NCBI RefSeq assembly: GCF_004197395.1
Contig: NZ_SELS01000006.1
Span: forward strand, 62,001-126,000
Direction of reading: 5' to 3'
Length of the DNA: 64,000 bases
Source: Paraburkholderia sp. UYCP14C
GTDB lineage: Bacteria > Pseudomonadota > Gammaproteobacteria > Burkholderiales > Burkholderiaceae
The notes beneath the pieces were generated by a model. The model did not search any database. It saw nothing but the letters and a program-made list of their open reading frames with translations, and was not told the origin of the DNA. The translations under genes were made by a program, and so were the position numbers. Below, in pieces: positions 9,632-19,250 of the stretch. Numbering within the stretch: the stretch's first letter is position 1; each line of letters begins with the position of its first letter.

Positions 9632-9761
9632 CGTTTGGCTCGCTTCGGGGATCGGGTTTGCGGGGAGTTGTCGCGGCGTGACGCTGCGGGCGGCGGGCGT
9701 GGACGAAGCGAATCGGCCTGTCCACGTCCTGTTCGGTAAGCCTATGCGCGCGCCGCCTGGC

Positions 9762-10799
9762 TTACGCCTTGACGGTCGTCAGCGCCTTCTTCACGAAGTC
9801 GTTGGTCCACGTCTTCGACAGATCGATCTGCGCGTTCTGGATCAACGGATCGAACGCCTTCAGCGTCTTCAGCGACGTCGCGGGACCGTCGGCGGGCATC
9901 AGGCCGTCGGGTGACATCGCTTCGCGCACGTGCGCCCACGCGTCGAGATAGAGCGCGCGGTCGCCGAGCAGATAGCTCTCCGGCACCGTGTTGATCAGTT
10001 CGCTGCCGCTCGCGTTCTGCAGCCACTTGAGCGCGCGCACCATCGCATTGGTCAGCGCCTGCGTGGTGTTCGGGTTCTTCGTGATGAACGACTGCGACGC
10101 GTACAGGCAGCCCGCCGGCATGTCGCCGCCGAACACCGTGTGGGTATCGGCGAGCGTGCGCGTATCCGACACGACGCGCACGTCGCCGGCGCGTTCGAGC
10201 CGCGTGACGACCGGATCGAGATTGGCGATCGCGTCGATCTGCCCGGACTGCAGCGCGGCGATCGCGCCGGCACCCGCGCCCACGCCGATGAACGCGACGT
10301 CCTTCGGACTCAACCCCGCCTTGGCGAGCACGAAGCTCGCCATGATCGACGTCGACGAACCCGGGGCGGTCACGCCGATCTTCTTGCCCTTCAGATCGGC
10401 GATCGACTTGAAGTTCGGCATCGTCTTCTTCGACACCGCGAGCACGATCTGCGGCGCGCGTCCCTGCAGCACGAATTCGCGGAACATCTGCTTTTGCGCC
10501 TGCAACAGCAGCGTGTGCTCGAACGCGCCGGAGACCACGTCCGCGCTACCGCCGACTGCCGCCTTCAACGCCTGCGAGCCGCCCGCGAAGTCGGAAATCT
10601 CGACTTCGAGCCCTTCGTCCTTGAAGTAGTTGCGGCGCTCGGCGATGGTCAGCGGCAGGTAGTAGAACAGGTTCTTGCCGCCGACCGCGATGGCAACCTT
10701 GGTGGTCTCCGGTTTGCCCTGCGCGAAAGCGAACGGTGTGGCCGCGAGCGAGGCGCCCGCGAGCGCCGCACCGCCGGCGAGGAAAGTTCTGCGTTGCAT
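9762..10799 (-). CDS. ABC transporter substrate-binding protein, NitT/TauT (SsuA/ThiY-like)
   Basis: A periplasmic solute-binding protein of 345 residues. The N-terminus (MQRRTFLAGGAALAG) resembles a twin-arginine-style or Sec signal and is followed by a cleavage-like AFAQG site. The body resembles NMT1/SsuA-like proteins, which bind sulfonates, nitrate analogues, thiamine precursors or aromatic acids. The ATG at 10799 is used because the signal peptide starts there; GGAG lies about ten bases upstream. It is the first gene of the importer trio, 163 bases after the CaiB-type gene, so all four may form one transcription unit. The ligand is not predictable here. Confidence 0.88.
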   Translation of the reverse strand: MQRRTFLAGGAALAGASLAATPFAFAQGKPETTKVAIAVGGKNLFYYLPLTIAERRNYFKDEGLEVEISDFAGGSQALKAAVGGSADVVSGAFEHTLLLQAQKQMFREFVLQGRAPQIVLAVSKKTMPNFKSIADLKGKKIGVTAPGSSTSIMASFVLAKAGLSPKDVAFIGVGAGAGAIAALQSGQIDAIANLDPVVTRLERAGDVRVVSDTRTLADTHTVFGGDMPAGCLYASQSFITKNPNTTQALTNAMVRALKWLQNASGSELINTVPESYLLGDRALYLDAWAHVREAMSPDGLMPADGPATSLKTLKAFDPLIQNAQIDLSKTWTNDFVKKALTTVKA

Positions 10800-10962
10800 G
10801 GTCCGTTGTCTCCAGATTTTTTGTAGTCCGGCTTTTGACCGCCCGGGTGCGCGCCGTTGCGCACGTGCCTCGCCGCGGTCTGTGGCGTACCGGTCGCGCA
10901 GCGCGAGTCGTGACTCAGCGCCGCGCTTTTCGCGTTCTTCTCTATACGATGCGCCGTGCGGA

Positions 10963-12204
10963 TCAGACGATCTGTTGCGCCCGCAACCTCGCGATGCCGT
11001 CAGCATCATAACCTAGCGATTGCAGGACTTCATCGGTATGTTCACCCAGTTCCGGCCCCAGCCAGCGGGTCTCGCCGGGTGTCGCCGACAGCTTCGGCGT
11101 GACCGTGGGCAGCGCGATTTCCTTGCCGTCCTGCCACTTGAAGCGCTGGATCATCTGCCGCGCGATGAACTGCGGGTCGGTGAACATATCGGCGACGCTG
11201 TAGATGCGGCCTACCGGTACATCGGCCGCGTTCAGCACCGCGAGTGCTTCGTCGATCGTGCGCGTGGACAGCCAGGCGGCGATCGCGGCGTCGATTTCCT
11301 GGGTGCGCGGCACGCGGCCGTCGTTATGCGCGAGCGCCGGATCGTTGGCAAGATCGTCGCGTTCGATCGCGATCATGAGACGCCTGAAGATCGGATCGCT
11401 ATTGCCGCCGATCACGATGCTGCCGTCGCGGCACGGATAGGTATTGGACGGCACGATGCCAGGCAGCGACGCACCGGTGCGCTCGCGCACCATGCCGTAG
11501 ACGCCGTACTCGGGCACCACGCTCTCCATCATGTTGAAGACGGCCTCGTACAGCGCGACGTCGACGACCTGCCCCTTGCCGCCGTTCACCTGCTTGTGAT
11601 GCAGCGCCATCAGCGCGCCGATCACACCGTGCAGCGCGGCGATCGAATCGCCGATCGAAATGCCGATGCGCGGCGGCGGCAGATCCGGATAGCCGGTGAT
11701 ATGGCGCAGACCGCCCATCGACTCGGCGATCGCGCCGAAGCCGGGACGGTCGCGATACGGGCCCGTCTGGCCATAGCCGGACAGACGCACCATCACGAGG
11801 CCGGGGTTTTCGGCGGACAGCACGTCGTAGCCGAGTCCGAGCTTTTCGAGCAGACCGGGCCGGAAATTCTCGACGACGATATCGGCATCTTTCGCGAGGC
11901 GCCGCACGATCTGCTTGCCTTCTTCGGCTTTCAGGTTGATCGTGACGGACTTCTTGTTGCGCGCCTGCACGGCCCACCAAAGCGACGTACCGCCGACTTC
12001 CGGATACAGCTTGCGCCATTTGCGCAGCGGGTCGCCGCCTTTGGGGTCTTCGATCTTGATCACGTCGGCACCGAATTCGCCTAGAAAACGGGCGGCGAAC
12101 GGCCCGGCGATCAGCGTGCCGAGTTCCAGCACCTTGACGCCGGCGAGCGGACCGCGCGCGTCATGCGGTGCGGCGCTGGCGGCTGATTCGGGGGTAGCGC
12201 TCAT
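10963..12204 (-). CDS. CaiB/BaiF family CoA-transferase
   Basis: A class III CoA-transferase of 413 residues, the family that moves CoA between carboxylic acids (formyl-CoA:oxalate, crotonobetainyl-CoA, succinyl-CoA donors). The N-terminus LAGVKVLELGTLIAGPFAA and the FGADVIKIEDPKGGD segment are typical. The family's catalytic Asp is probably the D in VVDVALYE near residue 190. AAGGAG precedes the ATG at 12204. The repeat array at 12211-12510 lies immediately upstream, so its transcript would carry the repeats in the 5' leader. Its acid substrate is unknown; the importer encoded downstream may supply it. Confidence 0.9.
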   Translation of the reverse strand: MSATPESAASAAPHDARGPLAGVKVLELGTLIAGPFAARFLGEFGADVIKIEDPKGGDPLRKWRKLYPEVGGTSLWWAVQARNKKSVTINLKAEEGKQIVRRLAKDADIVVENFRPGLLEKLGLGYDVLSAENPGLVMVRLSGYGQTGPYRDRPGFGAIAESMGGLRHITGYPDLPPPRIGISIGDSIAALHGVIGALMALHHKQVNGGKGQVVDVALYEAVFNMMESVVPEYGVYGMVRERTGASLPGIVPSNTYPCRDGSIVIGGNSDPIFRRLMIAIERDDLANDPALAHNDGRVPRTQEIDAAIAAWLSTRTIDEALAVLNAADVPVGRIYSVADMFTDPQFIARQMIQRFKWQDGKEIALPTVTPKLSATPGETRWLGPELGEHTDEVLQSLGYDADGIARLRAQQIV

Positions 12205-12210
12205 GTGTCT

Positions 12211-12510
12211 CCTTTGTCGATCGGAGTTAGCGCTTCAGCGCTTACTCCGATCCCATGCAAAGCTGTCGATCCGGAGTTAGCGCTTTAGCGCTTACTCCGA
12301 TCCCATGCAAAGCTGTCGATCCGGAGTTAGCGCTTTAGCGCTTACTCCGATCCCATGCAAAGCTGTCGATCCGGAGTTAGCGCTTTAGCGCTTACTCCGA
12401 TCCCATGCAAAGCTGTCGATCCGGAGTTAGCGCTTTAGCGCTTACTCCGATCCCATGCAAAGCTGTCGATCCGGAGTTAGCGCTTTAGCGCTTACTCCGA
12501 TCCCATGCAA
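12211..12510. repeat. Tandem array of six 50-bp hairpin-forming units
   Basis: Units of exactly 50 bases start at 12211, 12261, 12311, 12361, 12411 and 12461. The last five are identical; the first differs at its left end and at a few positions in the dyad. Each unit contains a near-perfect dyad: CGGAGT, T, AGCGCT, TT, AGCGCT, T, ACTCCG (12272-12299 in unit 2). A seventh, degenerate copy follows at about 12511-12560. There are no unique spacers. Together with flanking sequence it fills the 453-base gap between recR and the CoA-transferase gene, and its left edge abuts that gene's ribosome site. Confidence 0.95.
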
Positions 12511-12560
12511 AGCTTTCGGCCAGAGTTGGCGCAAGGCACTTACCCTGGTCCCCTGCAAGT
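12511..12560. repeat. Degenerate seventh copy of the 50-bp unit
   Basis: This stretch aligns with the array unit over most of its length (shared agct, gagtt, cttac and tgcaa blocks in order) but has many substitutions and retains an imperfect dyad (CCAGAGT facing ACCCTGG). It looks like an older relative of the array. The remaining 12561-12657 up to the recR stop shows nothing I recognise. Confidence 0.6.
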
Positions 12561-12657
12561 TGGTTGCATTGTTCTGCATCGTCTTGCGCACGGTCTCCAC
12601 CGCCTGCGGCGACGCGCACCTCGACGGGTACCGCGGCGGCCAACGGCGGCCGCGTGG

Positions 12658-13254
12658 CTACATCGATCGACGGTCGAGCATCGCGCGCGCGATCGTGCCC
12701 GCGTCGACATATTCGAGCTCGCCGCCCACCGGCACGCCGCGCGCGAGACGTGTGACGGCCAGACCGCGCGCCTTCAGCGTCTGCCCGAGGTAATGCGCGG
12801 TGGCCTCGCCTTCGTTGGTGAAGTTGGTGGCCAGCACGACTTCCTTGACGACACCATCCGACGCGCGCTTCACCAGCCGGTCGAAATGGATTTCCTTCGG
12901 GCCGATGCCGTCGAGCGGACTCAACCGCCCCATCAGCACGAAATAGAGGCCGCGATAGGTCATCGTCTGTTCGAGCATGATCTGGTCGGCCGGCGTTTCG
13001 ACGACGCACAGCAGCGACGGATCGCGCTCCTCATCGAGGCAGACCTCGCAGATCTGCGCTTCGGTAAACGTGTTGCACTTTTCGCAGTGACGCAGATGCT
13101 CGGTCGCGAACAGCAGCGAGCGGCCGAGCTTTTCGGCGCCTTCGCGATCGTGCTGCATCAGGTGATACGCCATGCGTTGCGCGGACTTCGGCCCGACACC
13201 GGGCAGCGCGCGCAGCGCTTCGACGAGCGCCGACAGGGCGGAAGGTTGTTTCAT
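12658..13254 (-). CDS. recR: Recombination mediator protein RecR
   Basis: A 198-residue recombination-repair protein that works with RecO (and RecF) to load RecA at gaps. An N-terminal helix-hairpin-helix segment ([17 protein letters not shown]) precedes a four-cysteine zinc finger (CEKCN and CEVC, about residues 57-72). A Toprim domain follows with VVETPADQ and the [12 protein letters not shown] segment. Length and motifs match the family. It follows dnaX and ybaB on the same strand, a conserved association in proteobacteria. Confidence 0.96.
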   Translation of the reverse strand: MKQPSALSALVEALRALPGVGPKSAQRMAYHLMQHDREGAEKLGRSLLFATEHLRHCEKCNTFTEAQICEVCLDEERDPSLLCVVETPADQIMLEQTMTYRGLYFVLMGRLSPLDGIGPKEIHFDRLVKRASDGVVKEVVLATNFTNEGEATAHYLGQTLKARGLAVTRLARGVPVGGELEYVDAGTIARAMLDRRSM

Positions 13255-13476
13255 GCGGATCGGCGTCGACGTGGGTGTAATGCCCGGGTGGGCGAATTGG
13301 AAGGCGGGGGTGATGCTCGAACCCGGCCGCGCTTTCGCGCCATGATCGCGCTTTCACACGCGGCCGTGGGTTCGATGTTTCCGGCCTGCGCGCGGCGGCG
13401 AGCGTTTGCTGTCGCACCGCAGCAACCAACCGCTGCGACGCTCACCCGCTTCAGCGCGCTCCCAGGCAGAGCAGGT

Positions 13477-13803
13477 TCAGAACGGCAGCTTGAAGCCCGG
13501 CGGCAGCGGCAGGCCGGCGGTCATGCCGCCCATCTTTTCCTGCGCGGTCGCCTCGGCCTTGCGCACGGCGTCGTTGAACGCGGCGGCGACCAGATCTTCG
13601 AGCATGTCCTTGTCGTCGGCGAGCAGGCTCGGGTCGATCGACACACGGCGCACGTCGTTCTTGCAGGTCATCGTCACCTTGACGAGACCGGCACCCGACT
13701 GCCCCTCGACTTCGATCAGCGCGAGTTGCTCCTGCATCTTCTTCATGTTTTCCTGCATCTGCTGGGCTTGCTTCATCAGCCCGGCGAGTTGGCCTTTCAT
13801 CAT
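13477..13803 (-). CDS. YbaB/EbfC family nucleoid-associated protein
   Basis: A small DNA-binding protein of 108 residues. The N-terminal half is a Gln/Met/Lys-rich helix ([15 protein letters not shown]) that mediates tweezer-like dimer formation. The C-terminal half contains the conserved LVKVTMTC and [11 protein letters not shown] strands. Two consecutive ATGs occur at 13803 and 13800; GGAG lies seven bases before the first. It is flanked by dnaX and recR, the standard context for ybaB. Confidence 0.95.
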   Translation of the reverse strand: MMKGQLAGLMKQAQQMQENMKKMQEQLALIEVEGQSGAGLVKVTMTCKNDVRRVSIDPSLLADDKDMLEDLVAAAFNDAVRKAEATAQEKMGGMTAGLPLPPGFKLPF

Positions 13804-13876
13804 GGACGTGCTCCTTCTAGATAGCGTGAAATCTGGCATTCCGGCGCCGCGCTGCGACGACGCCGCGAACGATGGA

Positions 13877-16408
13877 TCAGTGGGCCGGCGACGCGCCGTT
13901 CGGGGCGGCGTCCGGGGTAATCGGGCGGATCGAGCCCGGCACGATGCTCGCGCCGAACTCGCGAATCAGCGACTGCACGAACGGATCGGCGCTGATCTCG
14001 CGCTCGGCTTCCTGCTGGCGCTGCGCGCGCAGCTTCGCGTCGTGTGCGGCAGCGGTACGGCGCGCCGCGCCGACTTCGACCTGCACGTCGACGTTCTGGC
14101 CGAGCCGCTCGACGAGCGCCGCCTTCAGTTTAGCGACCTGCGACGCTTCCGCGTACTGCGGCACCGGCACGTTGAGCTTCAGCGTGCTGCCTTCGAGCGC
14201 CATCAGTTCGCTGTTGAACGCAAGCTGGTAGGAGATGCCCTTCAGCGGCAGATCGACGGCGAGCGCGGGCCAGTCGCCGGTGAAACCGAGCGGATCGAGC
14301 GGCACCGCGGGCGGCAGCGGGCGCGTATCGACGACCGGAGCGGGCGCGGCGGCCTGCCCGGCCGGGGCGTCCATGCGGACATCGTCGGGGCCGTGGTCGA
14401 ACACCGGCACGAAGTTCTCGTCTGGCGGAATGAAGTAGGCGTCGTCCGCGGCCGACAGCGGCATGTAGTCGTCGGGCGGCATGTCGTCCCATGGTGGAAT
14501 CGACGGGCTGTTCTGTTGCGCGTTGCCGCTGGCGCCGCTGCTTGCATGGCGAGCGGGCGCAGCCTGCGCGGCGGCGTCCTGCGACGCATGGCGCGGCGCA
14601 CCGGGCGTCGGCACGACCACCCGCGGCGCGGCCGGCTTCGGGGTGGCGGGCGCGGCCGGCTTCGCGGCCGCCGGGTTGGCGCGGCCACGGTCGGACGATA
14701 CTTTCATGCCGGCGTTGCGCAGCACGTCGAGCGCGGCGCTCGCGCCGCCCGCGCGACGCGGCGCGGAGTCGTCGGCTGCGGGTGCCGCAGGTGAAGCGCG
14801 CGCCGCCAAGTCCTGCCGGGCTTCCGGTTCCGGTGACGTCGCCTCTTCCGCGCGAGTAAGCGCGGCAGTTGCAAACGCGCTCGGTGCGGATGAAGGTGAG
14901 ATGTCGGAAACTTCGTTCGAGACCGACGCGCTCGAAGGGGCGATCGTGGCGCCGGCATCCGCTGGCGCGTCTTCCCACGGCGCCAAAGGGCGGGCCGTCG
15001 CAACGGGCGCGTCCGGCGCGCGAGCAGCTTGGCCATCAACCGATTGCGGCGCTGCTTCAGCTTGAGCGGTGTCGGCTGCGGGTTTCGCGATCGGCTTTGC
15101 AACGGGCGCGGTGGGTTTCATTGCATCGCCCTGCTCCTCGCCGGCCACGCCAACCTGAGGTCCACGAGCCGGCGCAGCGGCTGCCATGGCCGTCACGGAC
15201 GAAGGCGACAACGCGCGCAGCGCCGCGACCGTCGGTGCGCCAGAACGCTTCGCACCGGCGCCCGCGCCGGGCGCACCGGCTTGCGTGCCGGCGGCTCCCG
15301 CCGCTCCCCCACCGCCGCCTGTCGGCGCCGGCTCGAACGCGAGCATGCGCAGCAGCGTCATCGTGAAGCCCGCGTATTCGTCGGGTGCGAGGCCCAGTTC
15401 GCTTCGACCGATCGTCGCGATCTGATAGAACAGCTGTACCTGCTCGGCGCTCAACGCGTCGGCGAAGCGGCGCAGATCGGCGGCCTCCGGCCATTCGTCG
15501 AGCACCGACGAAGGCGCGAACTGCGCCCACGCGATCCGATGCAGCAGGCTCGCCAGATCCTGCAGCGCCGTCGAAAACGACAGGCTGCGCAAGGCCATCT
15601 CGTCGGCGACCGCCAGCACCGCCGCACCGTCGCCCTGCGCGAGCGCGTCGAGCAAGCGGATCAGATAGCTTTGGTCGAGTGCGCCGAGCATGCCGCGCAC
15701 CGCGTCTTCGCTGACCTGGTTCGCCGAATAGGCGATCGCCTGATCGGTCAGCGATAGCGCGTCGCGCATCGAACCGTCGGCCGCGCGCGCGAGCAGGCGC
15801 AACGCCTGCGCCTCGTGCGGCACGTTCTCATCGCCCAGAATGCGTTCGAGATGCGACACGATATGGCCGGCCGGCATCTGCTTCAGATTGAACTGCAGAC
15901 AGCGCGACAGCACGGTGACCGGAATCTTCTGCGGGTCGGTGGTCGCAAGAATGAACTTGACGTGCGGCGGCGGCTCTTCGAGCGTCTTCAGCATCGCGTT
16001 GAACGCGTGGTTCGTCAGCATGTGCACTTCGTCGATCATGTAGACCTTGAAGCGCGCATCTACGGGCGCGTACACCGCGCGCTCGAGCAGCGCGGCCATT
16101 TCATCGACGCCGCGATTACTCGCCGCGTCCATCTCGACGTAATCGACGAAGCGCCCTTCGTCGATCTCCCGACACGCCCGGCACACGCCGCACGGTGTCG
16201 ACGTGACGCCGGTCTCGCAATTGAGCGCCTTCGCGAAGATGCGCGACAGCGTGGTTTTGCCGACGCCGCGCGTACCTGTAAACAAATAGGCATGGTGCAG
16301 ACGGCCGCCGTCGAGCGCATGGGTGAGCGCGCGCACCACGTGCTCCTGTCCGACGAGCGAAGCGAAATCCTTCGGCCGCCATTTGCGTGCGAGAACTTGA
16401 TAGGTCAT
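13877..16408 (-). CDS. dnaX: DNA polymerase III subunits gamma/tau
   Basis: The clamp-loader ATPase subunit, 843 residues. The AAA+ region begins [20 protein letters not shown]; Walker A is GTRGVGKTT at about 44-52, a four-cysteine zinc module spans about 64-79 (CETGV to CRAC), and the Walker B and sensor motifs follow ([18 protein letters not shown]). After about residue 370 there is a long Ala/Pro-rich linker of roughly 330 residues, then a more conserved C-terminal domain that in tau binds the polymerase core. The protein is longer than E. coli tau (643 residues) because of this linker. I did not find an obvious slippery frameshift site for a separate gamma form. It heads dnaX-ybaB-recR. 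Confidence 0.95.
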   Translation of the reverse strand: MTYQVLARKWRPKDFASLVGQEHVVRALTHALDGGRLHHAYLFTGTRGVGKTTLSRIFAKALNCETGVTSTPCGVCRACREIDEGRFVDYVEMDAASNRGVDEMAALLERAVYAPVDARFKVYMIDEVHMLTNHAFNAMLKTLEEPPPHVKFILATTDPQKIPVTVLSRCLQFNLKQMPAGHIVSHLERILGDENVPHEAQALRLLARAADGSMRDALSLTDQAIAYSANQVSEDAVRGMLGALDQSYLIRLLDALAQGDGAAVLAVADEMALRSLSFSTALQDLASLLHRIAWAQFAPSSVLDEWPEAADLRRFADALSAEQVQLFYQIATIGRSELGLAPDEYAGFTMTLLRMLAFEPAPTGGGGGAAGAAGTQAGAPGAGAGAKRSGAPTVAALRALSPSSVTAMAAAAPARGPQVGVAGEEQGDAMKPTAPVAKPIAKPAADTAQAEAAPQSVDGQAARAPDAPVATARPLAPWEDAPADAGATIAPSSASVSNEVSDISPSSAPSAFATAALTRAEEATSPEPEARQDLAARASPAAPAADDSAPRRAGGASAALDVLRNAGMKVSSDRGRANPAAAKPAAPATPKPAAPRVVVPTPGAPRHASQDAAAQAAPARHASSGASGNAQQNSPSIPPWDDMPPDDYMPLSAADDAYFIPPDENFVPVFDHGPDDVRMDAPAGQAAAPAPVVDTRPLPPAVPLDPLGFTGDWPALAVDLPLKGISYQLAFNSELMALEGSTLKLNVPVPQYAEASQVAKLKAALVERLGQNVDVQVEVGAARRTAAAHDAKLRAQRQQEAEREISADPFVQSLIREFGASIVPGSIRPITPDAAPNGASPAH

Positions 16409-16590
16409 CCGGAAATTGTATCAGTAACAATGGCGCGCAAAACCGATTCGGAACGGTCCTCGAACGCGTGACACGGCCACGACGACGCTCCGTCCGAACA
16501 CGGCGAACGATCAATACGAAAGCTGGGAATGACTGTGGAGATTTTGCGGAGAATCCGTGAAAACGGCCGCGGAGAAAAAACAAAGGAAGG

Positions 16591-16688
16591 TGACGAGCCC
16601 GACCCTCGGCACTGGTGGAAAACGGCTGTGGCTGCTTCGTTCCCGACCTGACCAGGTTGACCATCCCTCCATGCGAGGAGGCCCGTCA
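16591..16688 (-). ncRNA. ffs: Signal recognition particle RNA, bacterial small (4.5S) type
   Basis: Read on the minus strand, the apical domain contains the SRP RNA core (GGTCAGGTCGGGAACGAAGC at about 16629-16648), the Ffh-binding asymmetric loops and tetraloop region of 4.5S RNA. The ends are complementary: TGACGGGCC at the 5' end faces GGGCTCGTCA at the 3' end. A T-rich tract follows the 3' end (about 16570-16582), as expected for termination. The RNA pairs with Ffh to target membrane proteins to FtsY. It lies between dnaX and trxA. Ends are estimated to within a few bases. Confidence 0.93.
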
Positions 16689-16694
16689 CGAAAG

Positions 16695-16703
16695 ATTCTA
16701 TCA
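16695..16703 (-). promoter_or_regulatory. Extended -10 promoter of the SRP RNA gene
   Basis: On the minus strand TGA-TAGAAT forms an extended -10 box ending six bases before the proposed RNA start at 16688. No good -35 box is visible at the usual spacing, which fits an extended -10 promoter. Confidence 0.6.
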
Positions 16704-17197
16704 TTGCCGCGCGCATTGTGCGACTGTTGATACGAACAAAACGCGAACGACGCGCCGCTTCGAACGGCCTCACACTGTTTGCGCCCGCATCATACACGCC
16801 GTACGACAACCTCCCGGCCACCCTCGGCGACGGCCCGTCACGCACGTCCCTTGAGTTCGCCGCGCCCGCCACCATTTAGATCGCAACGCGGTATCAGTGA
16901 GCCGCAGAAACCGGCCGACGCCGCGGCGACGGCCCATTAGCCCCACTGCCCTAATGAGTACTATCGCCATCGGCAACGCATAGCGAATTAAGCTACACTG
17001 CCAGTTGAAAGACCCGCATACGCGTCTCTTTCCGCGCATTCCGTGAAAATCCGGCGTTTTTTCAGACGGTTTTCTGATTTTCACAGGCATGCGCGGCAAG
17101 TCTCCGGATGCGGCAAAGCGAACGGAAAATTTCCCGGTTTTTGACGTATCGTGGCGAGCAATTCAGGCGGGCCTCGAACCGATAGAGGTATTCATAA
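16704..17197. other. Intergenic region between SRP RNA and trxA
   Basis: About 490 bases without a supported gene. It holds an inverted repeat of nine-base arms (17043-17051 and 17076-17084) enclosing a T-rich 24-base stretch, which could be a leader hairpin or terminator. A TTGACG at 17141-17146 could be a trxA -35 but lacks a convincing -10. AGAGG just before 17198 is the likely trxA ribosome site. Confidence 0.45.
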
Positions 17198-17524
17198 ATG
17201 AGCGAACAAATCAAGCATATTAGCGACGCATCGTTCGAACAGGACGTCGTGAAATCCGATAAACCCGTGCTGCTCGATTTCTGGGCTGAATGGTGCGGTC
17301 CGTGCAAGATGATCGCGCCGATCCTCGACGAAGTCGCGAAGGATTACGCCGATCGCCTGCAAGTCGCGAAGATCAATGTCGACGAGCATCAGTCCACGCC
17401 GGTCAAGTTCGGCGTGCGTGGCATCCCCACGCTGATCCTGTTCAAGAACGGCGCTGTTGCCGCTCAGAAGGTCGGCGCCCTGTCGAAGTCGCAACTCACC
17501 GCGTTCCTCGACGGCAACCTGTAA
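17198..17524 (+). CDS. trxA: Thioredoxin 1
   Basis: A cytoplasmic disulfide reductase of 108 residues that supplies electrons to ribonucleotide reductase, peroxiredoxins and methionine sulfoxide reductases. The redox motif is WCGPC near residue 33, with the conserved Asp in LLDFWAEW and cis-Pro in RGIPT. Length and motifs match E. coli TrxA. It is directly upstream of rho, the same neighbour as in E. coli. Confidence 0.97.
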   Translation: MSEQIKHISDASFEQDVVKSDKPVLLDFWAEWCGPCKMIAPILDEVAKDYADRLQVAKINVDEHQSTPVKFGVRGIPTLILFKNGAVAAQKVGALSKSQLTAFLDGNL

Positions 17525-17697
17525 AGCAGCAGCACGTCGCGGCGCTCTCGGGTTCATCGCGCGCTGCAAGCAGTTGAGAATCGGGCGCCTCGGTGGAGCA
17601 AGCCGCCGCGCCCTCCAGTCGAGCGTGTTGTCAGCCGGCAACACGCTTTACGACAAAGATGCCACTCCGCCGCACTGGCGGAAATTGGCGTGTGCTA

Positions 17698-17706
17698 TGC
17701 TAGAAT
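17698..17706 (+). promoter_or_regulatory. Extended -10 promoter for rho
   Basis: TGC-TAGAAT forms an extended -10 box about 97 bases before the rho ATG. The remaining leader is pyrimidine-rich near the start codon. In E. coli rho is autoregulated by termination in its leader; a similar role here is inference. Confidence 0.55.
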
Positions 17707-17803
17707 CCACAAAACGTCGAAAAGACGTGTAAGTCTTTGAGCGGTTCCGCTCACCCTCCTCCCAGATTTCATTTCGTCGCACCTTCTCCTGCGGGTTCTC
17801 CGT

Positions 17804-19072
17804 ATGCATTTATCCGAGCTTAAGACTCTGCACGTGTCCCAATTGATCGAGATGGCCAATGGCCTCGAGATCGAAAGCGCGAACCGCCTGCGCAAGCAGG
17901 AACTGATGTTCGCCATTCTAAAAAAACGAGCCAAAGCGGGCGACACGATCTTCGGCGACGGCACCCTCGAAGTGCTGCCGGACGGTTTCGGCTTCCTGCG
18001 TTCGCCGGAAACCTCCTACCTCGCCAGCACGGATGACATCTACATCAGCCCGTCGCAAATCCGCCGCTTCAATCTGCATACGGGCGACACGATCGAAGGC
18101 GAAGTGCGCACGCCGAAGGACGGCGAGCGCTATTTCGCGCTGGTGAAGGTGGACAAGGTCAACGGCCAGCCGCCGGAGGCCTCGAAGCACAAGATCATGT
18201 TCGAAAACCTGACGCCGCTGCACCCGAACAAGGTGCTGCTGCTCGAACGTGAAATGCGCGGCGAAGAGAACGTGACGGGCCGCATCATCGACATGATCGC
18301 GCCGATCGGCAAAGGCCAGCGCGGCCTGCTCGTCGCGTCGCCGAAATCGGGCAAGACCGTGATGCTTCAGCACATCGCGCACGCGATCAAGCAGAACCAC
18401 CCCGATGTCGTGCTGTTCGTGCTGCTGATCGACGAGCGCCCGGAAGAAGTGACGGAAATGCAGCGTTCGGTGGCCGGCGAAGTGATCGCCTCCACGTTCG
18501 ACGAACCCGCCGCGCGTCACGTGCAGGTCGCCGAAATGGTGATCGAGAAGGCCAAGCGCCTCGTCGAAATGAAGAACGACGTCGTGATTCTGCTCGACTC
18601 GATCACGCGTCTCGCGCGCGCTTACAACACGGTGGTGCCGGCCTCGGGCAAGGTGCTGACGGGCGGTGTCGACGCGAACGCGCTGCAGCGCCCGAAGCGT
18701 TTCTTCGGCGCGGCGCGCAACATCGAGGAAGGCGGATCGCTGACCATCATCGGCACCGCGCTGATCGAAACCGGCAGCCGTATGGACGACGTGATCTACG
18801 AAGAGTTCAAGGGCACCGGCAACATGGAAGTGCACCTCGAGCGTCGTCTCGCCGAGAAGCGCGTCTACCCGTCGATCAATCTGAACAAGTCCGGCACGCG
18901 CCGCGAAGAGCTGCTGATCAAGCCCGAAGTGCTGCAGAAGATCTGGGTGCTGCGCAAGTTCATTCACGACATGGACGAAGTCGAGTCGATGGAATTCCTG
19001 CTCGACAAGATCCGCCAGACGAAGAGCAATTCCGAGTTCTTCGACATGATGCGTCGAGGTGGCGGCAGCTAA
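17804..19072 (+). CDS. rho: Transcription termination factor Rho
   Basis: A hexameric RNA-dependent ATPase of 422 residues that terminates transcription of untranslated RNA. The N-terminal domain ([19 protein letters not shown]) precedes the cold-shock-like primary RNA site ([21 protein letters not shown]). Walker A is SPKSGKT at 179-185, and Walker B and the Q- and R-loops follow ([15 protein letters not shown]). Length is standard. It is followed by a strong intrinsic terminator and preceded by trxA. Confidence 0.98.
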   Translation: MHLSELKTLHVSQLIEMANGLEIESANRLRKQELMFAILKKRAKAGDTIFGDGTLEVLPDGFGFLRSPETSYLASTDDIYISPSQIRRFNLHTGDTIEGEVRTPKDGERYFALVKVDKVNGQPPEASKHKIMFENLTPLHPNKVLLLEREMRGEENVTGRIIDMIAPIGKGQRGLLVASPKSGKTVMLQHIAHAIKQNHPDVVLFVLLIDERPEEVTEMQRSVAGEVIASTFDEPAARHVQVAEMVIEKAKRLVEMKNDVVILLDSITRLARAYNTVVPASGKVLTGGVDANALQRPKRFFGAARNIEEGGSLTIIGTALIETGSRMDDVIYEEFKGTGNMEVHLERRLAEKRVYPSINLNKSGTRREELLIKPEVLQKIWVLRKFIHDMDEVESMEFLLDKIRQTKSNSEFFDMMRRGGGS

Positions 19073-19118
19073 CGCCCCACCTTCGTGCTGGCTGAATTAG
19101 CCGGCAACTGCACGCATG

Positions 19119-19152
19119 AAAAGCCGCTCGCAATTTGCGAGCGGTTTTTTTT
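19119..19152 (+). terminator. Intrinsic terminator of rho
   Basis: Nine-base arms (19124-19132 and 19136-19144) with a three-base loop are followed by an uninterrupted run of eight or more T. It begins about 45 bases after the rho stop. Confidence 0.9.
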
Positions 19153-19186
19153 CGCCCGTCGTCAGCCCATGCAATGCGTGCCTCCT

Positions 19187-19221
19187 CAACGTGTACGTGA
19201 ACGTACACGTTGCAGTACAAT
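19187..19221 (+). promoter_or_regulatory. 26-bp perfect palindrome and -10 box, MerR-type operator
   Basis: Arms of twelve bases (CAACGTGTACGT, 19187-19198, and its exact complement 19201-19212) are separated by GA. A -10-like TACAAT follows at 19216-19221, so the palindrome covers the -35 and spacer region as MerR-family operators do. The regulator gene starts at 19251, suggesting autoregulation of the whole operon. ACGT-centred half-sites are known for several MerR regulators of catabolic genes; which effector applies here is unknown. Confidence 0.7.
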
Positions 19222-19250
19222 GCCGACTCACTGCCCTCCCCGTCACCACC

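Noticed and set aside
12211-12510. CRISPR array
   Set aside because: The repeats are directly head-to-tail with no unique spacers, the unit itself holds the dyad, and no cas genes are present.
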